A stretch of 64,000 bases of DNA from Gelatoporia subvermispora B (taxonomy: Eukaryota; Basidiomycota; Agaricomycetes; Polyporales; Gelatoporiaceae): the NCBI GenBank assembly GCA_000320605.2, contig KB445791.1, forward strand, positions 2,475,057 through 2,539,056, read 5' to 3'. Below are positions 54,777-64,000 of the stretch, in pieces. Positions within the stretch are counted from its first letter, which is position 1; every line of letters begins with the position of its first letter. The position numbers and the translations under genes are program-made. A model generated the notes under the pieces. It made no database searches. It worked only from the letters and a program-made list of their open reading frames with translations, and was not told the origin of the DNA.

Positions 54777-57700
54777 ATGGCGACCGGAAAGAAACGCGCT
54801 CATGACGAGGACTCGGCCGCTCGGAAGACGAAGAAAGTGAAGACGGACGGCACTGCAAAACAACCCAAGGCTGCTGAGACCTCCGCTGAAATCAACCTTC
54901 ATGGTGCACCTGAAGAGGTTGATTTTCCTCGAGGAGGTGGTACTAGTTTGACTCCGTTGGAGGTGAAGGCTCTCCGCGCGGAAGCCGTACAAGAGGCCAA
55001 TGAAGAACTGTTCGATGTATGACTACAATTTGTATCGCTCTTGGATGACTGACCATGATGGGATTCAGAGTCCCGATGCTGCTCAAAAGCCTGCCAATAA
55101 GTCAAGACGCAAATCGGACGTGTCTGGCAAGGAGAAGAAGGATTCGAAGGACCGGAAGGGCGATACGATCCGTGTCGAGCATTTGAACTACAAGGTACGT
55201 CAAGCCGGTGTGCTCACTTATGTATAGACGTCTCACAGTAGACAACAGCGGGTGGAAGTGGGCATGAAGATCCTCGCGCAGGTCGTCTCAGTCGAACCGC
55301 TTGCTCTCATTGTGTCCATGCCCAATCAGCTCTTCGCACATGTCCCTATCACACACATCTCTTCGGAATTGACTGAGAGGCTCGAGAAGATGGGAGAGGA
55401 TGATGAAGAGAACTCAGAAGACGAGGAGACAGAAGAAGCTGGCTCCGCGCGGGTGCCCGATCTAGTCGAACTCTTCAAGCCAGGGCAATATGTCCGCGCT
55501 GTGGTGACTACAGTACACGCGCCAGGGTCAACAGATGTCTCAGGTCTTGGTCGTGCGCGGGACGACGTTCAAAAGGCCAGTCGGAGAGTTGAGCTGAGCA
55601 TCGTACCGGAGAAGGTGAACGGGGGCGTTGCGAAAGCTGATGTCAGGCCAGGATTCGTGAGTCTCGTTTCATTATCTCTCATCGTCAATCATTTCAACGG
55701 GCGTTGCAGACGATGGCTGCGGCTATCAAGAGTGTCGAAGATCATGGCTATATCCTCAACCTTGGAGTGCCTGAGATATCTGGCTTCCTCTCCTTCAAAG
55801 ATGCTGCAAAATGCTATCCACAAAACAGCAAAAAGCTGCATGTCGGTCAATTACTCGACGTCAGCGTTACAAAAGTGGCTGGGAATGGCCGAACGTGTAA
55901 TGTGACCGTTGATCCTCAAGAAATCCACTCATCCTCGGTGCGCGTTTAGTGTTAGTCTTCTCAGCGAATGATATTCTCACTTCGTATGCTGCCCAGATCT
56001 CTGAAATTTCGAATGTCACTTCGGTACTTCCTGGGGCTCTTGTCCAATCACTGATTACGGCGGTGCATCCCGATGGGCTCAACTTACAGGTTCTAGGCTT
56101 CTTTGGCGGGACCGTTGATCAATTTCACCTTCTTCCTGGTGAACCCGAGGTCAATTACAAAGTGGGAACTAAGGTCAAGGCAAGAGTCCTCTATGATTTG
56201 CATCAGTCATCGCCGCCGAGATTTGCGCTCTCTCTGGCCGAACACGTGCTTTCGTTGTCCCCCAAGCACACAGACGGAAGTAAAGAGAGTAGCGGATCGA
56301 CCCTCTTCGATGCGTATCCAGTGGGTTGCACTTTAGATGCAGTTGAAGTCATCAGGGTGGAGAGCGAACGAGGATTAATCACACGCGTATCCCCGGAGGT
56401 CGAAGGATTCGTTCATGTAAGTGTCACTGAGGCTCCAAGTCATGCTTTCTCATTGCTAATGACCTGCAGATCTCCCACGTCTCAGACGACCATATACCCT
56501 CCTTGTCCTCTTCATCTGGTACCTGGAAAATCGGGACCACACATAAGGCTCGCGTAACGGGTCACTTCCCTCTAGACGGGATGTTGCAGCTTTCGCTACG
56601 TCCCTCAATTTTGTCGCAGAAGTTCCTTCAAGTCGGAGAGGTACAAGTTGGCGAGATCATCAAGGGGACGGTGAAGAAGTTGACGGACTCGGCACTCTTT
56701 GTCTCTATCTCGGGCAACGTTGATGGAGTGGTCTGGCCTAATCACTATGCCGACATTATCTTGAAACATCCTCAAAAGCGATTTAAGCCAGGGGCAAGCA
56801 TCAAGTGCCGGGTGAGTCCAGGATGCTTACGCTGCGCAGTGCAAGGCTCACACATCTCTGCAGATTCTTGTGGTGGATCCTGCGCGCAAGCGAATTGCTC
56901 TAACCGCCAAGAAGACATTACTTGACTCCACCTTGCCGATCATCCGCAAGTTCGAGGACGCTCAGGTGGGGCTTGTGACGCATGCAGTCGTCTTCAAGAC
57001 AACGGACAAAATTCTTCAAGTCGAATTCTACAACGGCCTCAAAGCTGTTGTTCCTCTCAGGGAGGCGAGGTGGGTGCCTCACCTTCATTCTGACTATCAC
57101 GATACTGACTCACATTCTCAGTGAAAGCGCTGTTACTTCACTACCGGAGGCATTCCCTGTCGGGAAGCCTGTCACTGTGCGCATAATCACTGTTGACACT
57201 GAGACCTCTCGTATTACTGCTAGTATTCGCCAAGCGTCTCCTACATACAAGTCTGCCGTGACGGACATCAGCGGGGTCGAGATCGGCAACACCGTCGAGG
57301 GTACAATATCAGACGTCCGCAAAGACCAGATCGTTCTCACTCTTCAGCCAACACAAGTCACCGCCCTCTTATCACTCAACAATCTTGCGAATCGTCGCAA
57401 TGTTTCAGTCGCTCAGCTGCGCACGAGGCTTAAGATTGGCGACAAGCTCCAAGAGCTGGTTGTTGTATCGCGCAATCCAGAGAAGGGCTTTGTTCTTGTA
57501 GCCAGCAGCCCCAAGGACAAGGTGGCGCTGGTGCCGAAGAACTCACTCTCATTGGATACTATCCAGGTTGGACAGCTTGTCGGAGGGCGTGTTCTCCGCC
57601 ATGTCCGCCAAGGGGCATTAGTGAAATTGACGCAGTCGATCTCTGGCGTTTTGCATCCCACAGACACGTGTGACGATTACGAGTCCGGCACGCCTTTCCC

Positions 57701-59976
57701 CCCAGTAGATTCAATCATCAAGGCTGTCGTCATCGCTGTGGACAAAGAGAAACGCCAACTCACTCTCTCAACACGTTCTTCACGATTCAATCCCGACAAC
57801 AGGAAGGCCCTAGCCGACCGTGAGCTCGTTGGTCTGGATGCCCTAAGCCCTGGCGATTCCGTGAGGGGCTTCATCAAGAGCGTGGCAGAGCATGGGTTAT
57901 TCGTGATGCTTGGTCGCAATATTGATGCCAGAGTCCAGATCAAGGAGCTTTTCGATGAGGTACGTCCCTATGTTTACACAGAATGTTCCGACTCTCACGT
58001 CGATCGGGTAGTTTGTCAAGGACTGGAAGAGTCGCTTCACTGTCAATCAGTTAGTGAAAGGCCGTATTGTCAGGTGAGCCGCGAACCCATAAGAGAATTT
58101 GTACGATGTATCAACTTTTTCAACACCAGCGTTGATCGCGAGAAGAAGCAGGTTGAGATGTCATTCCGCTCTGGAGACATCACTAAGTCGGCGTCGACAA
58201 AATTGACGCTTGCCGACCTTTCTGAAGGCCAAAAGATTAACGGACGCGTTAAGAGGGTCGAAGAGTACGGCTTGTTCATCGAGATCGAAGGCTCGAAGCT
58301 CAGCGGATTATGTCACAAATCCGAGGTATTTCATAGGCATGCCAAGATTCAGAATTGATTGTTGACTTTTTGATTTTAGCTCTCAGATAACAAAGATGCC
58401 GACGTGACTCTAGCTCTCCGCAGCTTCCGTGAGGGGGACGCTGTCAAAGCAAAAATTCTCTCCATCGATGTCGAAAAGCGCCGGATATCTCTTGGCTTGA
58501 AGCCGTCGTATTTCACGGAGGAAGACCTCGAGGCAAGTGATGAGGATGGAACGTCGGACGACGACGAGGAATCACATGCGTTTGGCGTGATTGAGACAGC
58601 TGAGGCGACTGCGAGTGAGGTCGATTCAGGCTCAGAACACAGTGACGCAGAAGAGGATATCGCTTCAGAAGATGAAGCAGACGGCGAAGTCGTCAACATG
58701 GACGTCGATATCAACCTCCAGTCTACCGGCACGGACCGTCCTTCAGTATCGAACGTGACCTCCACTTCCAATGCTGCGTTCCTGTCTTTGAAGGAAGGTT
58801 TCCAGTGGTCTGTTCATGGGACACAACACGAAGATGTAGAGATGGCATCTTCCTCAGAAGACGATGAAGACCAGGAGAAGACTTCTGGCAAGAAGAAGCG
58901 CAAGCGCAAAGAGATTGAACAAGATCTCACCGCTGACCTTCACACCAAGACGCCGGAATCGAATGCGGACTTCGAACGAGTCCTCTTAGGATCTCCGAAT
59001 TCGTCCTACCTATGGATCCAGTATATGTCGTTCCAGCTGCAGCTATCAGAAGTGGATAAGGCCCGCGAGATCGCCCGCCGGGCTCTAGGGACCATAAACT
59101 TCCGCGAGGAACAAGAGAAGCTGAACGTATGGATCGCACTGCTCAACCTTGAGAATACCTACGGCACAGACGAGTCGTTGGAAGCCACTTTCAAGGATGC
59201 TGCCCGCCATAACGACTCGAAGACTGTCCACCTACGGATGGCTGTTATCCTCGAGCAAAGCGACAAGATAGAGGTGCGTATGTTATTGAAAGTACTTGTG
59301 AGCCCGAAATTAAGTCAATTTGCAGAAAGCGGAGGAACAATACAAGAAGACTTGCAAAAAGTTTAGCCAAAGCTCGAAAGTCTGGACGCTGTTTGGTGAA
59401 CATTATCTTCGGAGAGGAAAGCTGGAAGAAGCTCGGCAGCTTCTGCCTCGTAGTCTTCAGAGTTTAGAGAAGAGGAAACGTAAGGCATCGCTCCGATCCT
59501 TGTGTCCTCAGTTGACGACGGAGGTTGCTGTTGTAGATCTCAAGACCATCTCCAAGTTTGCACAGTTTGAGTATAAGCTTGGTGACCCAGAACGAGGCAA
59601 GACACTATTCGAAGGCATCGTCGACTCGCACCCTAAGCGTTGGGACTTGTGGTCGATATACATGGACATGGAGGCAACTCAAGGTGCAATTGGGAATCTT
59701 AGGTATGTTTGACCCCCGTCCCCCCGGTCAAATTCAAAGACTTGATTTCTCGGCAGGAATCTGTTCAATCGTGTGCTTGCTCTCAAGATGACAAGTCACA
59801 AAGCGAAGTCAGTCTGCGGATTCTTCTGATGCGTAACACCTCTCATCCTTTGTTTCAGGTCCTTCTTCAAGAAATGGCTAGATCTGGAACGGCGACTTGG
59901 TGATGAGGAGGGTGCAGCAGCTGTGAAAGCCAAGGCCATCGAATGGACGCAGCGCGCATCCAACGCCGACAATTGA
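54777..59976 (+). CDS. RRP5: rRNA biogenesis protein Rrp5 (S1 repeats plus HAT repeats)
   Basis: Nucleolar protein required for early cleavages of pre-rRNA for both subunits. ATG 54777 gives MATGKKRAHDEDSAARKTKK, a basic nucleolar-type start, then EEVDFPRGGGTSLTPLE, the characteristic Rrp5 motif. A long array of S1 RNA-binding repeats follows (for example VEVGMKILAQVVSVEPLALI near 55.25 kb, IISTVKKL-like units near 56.6 kb, ALSPGDSVRGFIKSVAEHGL near 57.85 kb, LSEGQKINGRVKRVEEYGLF near 58.22 kb). An acidic Asp/Glu/Ser stretch (58.5-58.7 kb) precedes the HAT repeats (FERVLLGSPNSSYLWIQYMS, RRALGTINFREEQEKLNVWI, KRWDLWSIYMDMEATQG). The C-terminus is KKWLDLERRLGDEEG and WTQRASNADN, stop at 59976. 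About a dozen introns are visible. The whole architecture is present. Confidence 0.93.
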
Positions 59977-60166
59977 TTATCCTAGGGATTCATTGGGACT
60001 ACTGCATTGCAATATCATATTCAACCGGACAGAAAAATACCGCACAAAGAGAGCAAACAATGATAGCTAGTGTAAGATGGAACCGAACGAGTGAGTATGC
60101 GCGACAACGAATGGGATAATACGGGTATCTGCCTGTAATAAATATGGGGGTACAAACGTCAACAGC

Positions 60167-63100
60167 TCATGAACGTGACCTCGCTCGATCGTGCCCGGAA
60201 AGTGGTGTTGGATCATAATCACTAATCCGCCGATTGCTCAACGAGCTTGCCAGTTGCCTCTGCCAGTCATCCAACTCGCTCGACAGGTGCTCGAAGGCAA
60301 CGGAGCTGGATGTGCTGACACGACGCTCGGATACGCCAGATAGCGGTCGACCATGTCCGAAATTGGGTTGATCAACTTCCAAAAGCAAGCCAATTTTGTG
60401 TGACAGCTGCTCATTCTCTCTCTTCAGCGAGGTGTTCTCGTTGCTAAGTCGCTCCAATAACGTCTCGTCATGACCTCGGGCGATCTCCAGGGAATTCTGC
60501 AGTCGCTCCACGTCCTGGTCGAGCTCCTCAATGCGCGAGAACCGCTCCTCCGACTCGTGCTGAGATGCAATGAGGTTGTCCCTCATGTGCTCGAGGTCTC
60601 GCTCGAGATTATCAATGCGATCCCGGAGGTCACGGTTATCGCCATTGAGACGTTGGACTTGCCGTTGCGCATCCTGCAGCTGGTTACGCAGGAATTCTTG
60701 CCCATCATCGGAAGGAGTATTGCGACCGTTGACGAGACGGCTGCGAGAGCCCGGTTCGGTGCTTGATCTTCGGTCGAGCTCAGACTGCAAGCTCTGGTTG
60801 AGCGCCTTCTGCTTTGTCAGCTCGTCCTTCATTTTGCGCATCATCTTCTCAGTGCCCCTGCTAGGTATGTTAGTGGACGAGAGTGACATAGGTAATTATC
60901 AGCAGCTTACTTGACGTAGTGCACAGCGAGCTGGTAGTCCTCCTCTAGCTGTTGCAGACGCGCCTTGTAGCTCGCTTCCGTCTCCTCCAGCTTCCTCTCG
61001 GCCTCCATTGCACGTGCTTCCGCCGCATAATCGGAGCCGTTTAGTCTATCTGGACTTTGGGAAGCACGAAGTCTGTCCAGCTGGGCGGACAGTGTGTCGG
61101 CCTGAGCTTCGGCGTCCTGCTTTTGCCGGATCATGGTCTGAAGCTCTCGTTCAGCTCTCTCGTGCAATCTTGACTGTTGATTCAGCCGTTCCTCGAGGTC
61201 TGCTATCCGGGAGGAGCCACCAAATGACTGCGATGAAGGGGAAAGGGAGCCGTTCTCGGCGACGATACCATGCTCCGCCATGACTTTGCGCAACGCGTAG
61301 AGACGTGACTCAGTCGACGACAGCTCGCGCGACTGGGCTTGCAAGTCGGCCTCTTTTGCCACTAGGTCCTTGCGCAGACGACCGGTGTCGGCAAGAGCAT
61401 GCGATAGCTGAGTACGAAGCCCGATGATTTGAGAACGCAGTGAACCGATCTCCGCCTCGTACTCGCGAGTCTTCTCCCTCGCCTGGGTAACGTCACCTTG
61501 AGCCTGTTCGCCCCGGCGGGATACGTCCTGGAGGAGCTCACGAAGAGAAGATACCTCCCTTTGCAAAGCTACGACCTTCTCCGTGTGTCCCCGAGTGAAC
61601 CGATCCTCGTCTCCCTTCAGCTCTCGATGCGAATCCAGTAGGCCTCCGAGACTGCCTGTCGTCAGAGCTCTGAAAGCATCAGCTTCTTCCCGTGATTTGG
61701 CCCAAGAGTTCTCGAGATCTGCGATACGCATGCGCGCAGACTCGACCTCCGTGGTACGTGCCTCGAGTTCACCTCTAAGCTCCGCAAGGTCTGTTTCCAG
61801 CTGTCCGATCTGCTCCCGTGCCCGCTGAAACTGTGCATCCACTTCCTCCGCACGAGCTGATGCGGTTTCGAGTGCCGTTCGAGTCTGTTCCAAAGCGCGT
61901 ACGTGCTGTTCTCGAGTTTGCAACAGTTCTTCCACTTGCGCCTGGTGTCTCAAGTGGTCCGCTTCTCGTTGCTCAACCAGTGACGTCTGAGTAAGCAACT
62001 TTTCAGCCTGGCTAAAGTGTTCGGTTTTGAGGGATTCATGCTGTTCTTGCAATGCTTTGAAAGTTTCTGTGATCTGCTCGTGAGCTTGTGACATATGGTC
62101 GGCCCGCTTTGCGGAGTCATCTGCTCGAGCTTCCGCCTGCTCCAACAATGTCGTCTGCAAGGCGAGAGAGTCGTTCAGCTCCTTGATCTTATTGTCCTTC
62201 TCGACTTCCCGAGCTATGACGGTGGCAAGCTGTTTCTCCAGATCGGCGATGCGCTGATGTTCAATTTTCGCTGCTTCATTGACGTTGGAAGCCTCCAGCG
62301 CCGCGAGCTTCGCACGATAATATGCTGCCTCTTGGACAGCACTGTTCCGCAATCGTTCGGCCTCTCCTATCCGAAGGGATGCCTCCTTAGCTTGCTCGAC
62401 GACACTGGCCTATGTCAAAGTCAGGGCGACCGACTATCGTGCGCATGCTGACAAGACACACCTGAATCTTCGCCTTCAATTGCTTGAGGTTGACGACGAC
62501 TTCGGACACTTTCCCGCCATTGACGTCTTCCTCGTCCACCGCCAACAGCAACTCCTCCTCAGACCCGCCGTAGACAAAGCCAGAGCGCGAGGCTTTAACT
62601 AGAGTTGCCTTCATCCAGGCCTCCCTTTTCCGCATGGTCTCCACCTCAGTATCCTTCTCCTTCAGGTCACGAATGAGGTCGGACACGACGTTGCCGGTAG
62701 AACCTGACTTATGACCAAAGCCATTTGGTAGTATGGGGGATGCAGGCTTGGCTCCGTAGAACGCATCTTGTGGAGGCCGACTCCGGTCGATGTTAGGAGA
62801 CGGGCTACGAACCGATAGTCCGTTGCGAGCCAGAGCGACGCTCGCCATGTTCAGAGGCTGCATCGAGTCGCTTGCGTCGATGCCGTTCTGGGAGACAGGG
62901 GATATCGCGCGACTCACGGTCGCAGTCGGGCTTCTGGCTCGTACTTGGTCAGGAGAGAATGCTCTTTCGCGGCCTGGTTCCCCCGAGGATGCCTCAGGAC
63001 TACTCTCGCCGCCATCGAAGCCGTCGTCGTCGTCCCGGCGGGGACGCATGGGAGCTTTGCCCTTCGCTATGCTAGACAGCGACTGTGGCGTAATTCCGTT

Positions 63101-64000
63101 GGTTATCCTACCAACAGACCTTATGCTGGCAGGGGACATCGCTCGACGTGCCTCGTCGATATCGGATCCGTGCTCCGGGGAGACCGCACGAGTACCGTTA
63201 ATGCCAGGAGCGGGCGAACCTTGGGAAGGAGAGGGGGCTCCCACGGATGGTTTTCTGATAGGTGCAGGGGTGCTAGTCGGAGGACCACTAGGAGGTGCCT
63301 GTTTGGAATCAGGGTATTTGATATGTTCTGGTGAAACTTACTCAACGACTTCCACGGTACAATGGGCATCGTCAAACTTACTGGTATCAAGTACATGAAT
63401 GACTGTGGGATCTTCTGGCTTTGCGGGATTCATGGACTCCCCTCCAAGGCCGCCCAATACGAAGACCCGAGTTCCCATAGATGCCATCGCATGGCCCGAT
63501 CTCGCACTTGGTGCAGGTCCCATTTTCTGGAACATGTACCAGCGTTGATCTGGAGCTCGTTAGCACTACCATACTACTAGTAGTACTGGAACTCACTAGA
63601 GATCTTGAAGGCTCCTAAATCTCCCAGATCTTTACCATCAACTCCCCTTCCACCGAACACGTATATCACATCGTCCACCAAAGACGCTGCATGGCCCTCG
63701 CGAGGTGAAGGAATGAACCCGATGCACGTTAGCTCGCTCCATACACGGGTGATAGTATCGAAGACCCATGTATCATTGTAGTGATATTGGCAATCGGTAC
63801 CTCCGAACCTGAAAATTGATATCAGCAATGTCACAGAACCAATCACAGGGTGATCAGACGCACAGGTAGATCTTGTCTCCATGAGTCACGCAAATATGAC
63901 CTGTCCGTTGAGCTGGTCGAGGTGAGCCTTCCGCAGGCTCTACAGGTTCCCACGTTGCTTTCGAACGTACTGAACCACGCATCAATTATGCAATTGCTTG
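60167..64000 (-). CDS. Tea1-like kelch and coiled-coil cell-polarity protein (5' end cut by window edge)
   Basis: Cell-end marker of the Tea1 type, which in yeasts travels on microtubule tips to mark growth sites. Only the second half of the kelch propeller is inside the window ([55 protein letters not shown]). The intron at about 63.33-63.38 kb joins VLDT to [18 protein letters not shown] Ser/Pro-rich linker (62.75-63.3 kb) with RAVSPE and [12 protein letters not shown] precedes [21 protein letters not shown] very long coiled coil then runs through 60.2-62.35 kb (heptads such as [20 protein letters not shown] and [20 protein letters not shown]). The C-terminus ends at 60167. A shortened paralogue lies at 30375-31726 on the opposite strand. 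Confidence 0.85.

Noticed and set aside
62790..63398. 202-codon plus-strand frame
   Set aside because: Antisense to the linker and kelch exons of the Tea1-like gene; no recognisable features.

Overview
This is a gene-dense window from a filamentous basidiomycete, most likely a wood- or litter-decaying Agaricomycete. The grounds are: genes broken by many 46-70 nt GT-AG introns with CTGAC/CTGAT-like branch points; closely packed genes alternating between strands with no operons; a secreted CBM1-GH5 cellulase; and typical fungal housekeeping genes. The species cannot be named from sequence alone. Gene models were assembled by hand from the reading frames and splice signals. Stretches described as 'intron' are inferred from GT..AG signals and restored protein motifs, not from transcripts.

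Left part (1-28.9 kb): a CHD/Mit1-like chromatin remodeler cut by the left edge (-); an LDAH-like lipid-droplet hydrolase (-) divergent from exocyst SEC8 (+); a LYR-family protein (-); a CBM1-GH5 endoglucanase (+) with a TATA box; ribosome-export GTPase LSG1 (+); an FHA-kinase of the Chk2/Cds1 type (+); S-formylglutathione hydrolase (-); a TGL2-like lipase with a long disordered N-terminus (-) divergent from a tiny three-exon C2H2 zinc-finger gene (+); and an SRPK-type kinase (-).

Middle part (28.9-35.1 kb): a gene-poor, younger-looking island. It holds a truncated, kelch-only copy of the Tea1-like gene that lies at the far right of this same window, followed by three tandem copies of an unrecognised small-protein gene with a conserved exon-intron layout. 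I regard these three as the best candidates for something undescribed.

Right part (35.1-64 kb): replication factor SLD2 (-) divergent from a disordered Pal1-like protein (+); a large F-box-like/LRR protein (+); proteasome subunit RPN5 (+); mitochondrial ribosomal protein mS23 (-); a 4-coumarate-CoA-ligase-like enzyme (-); a membrane-bound Lnt-like carbon-nitrogen hydrolase (+); splicing factor SF3A2/PRP11 (-); rRNA-processing RRP5 (+); and a Tea1-like kelch/coiled-coil polarity protein (-) running off the right edge.

A theme across the window is extreme exon fragmentation in catalytic cores. A 6-nt exon occurs in the cellulase, an 8-nt exon in the Chk2-like kinase and an 11-nt exon in the lipase. 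The CoA ligase has a run of 15/20/24-nt exons, and LSG1 appears to have a first coding exon consisting only of ATG. No tRNA, rRNA, CRISPR array or transposase was recognised by eye.
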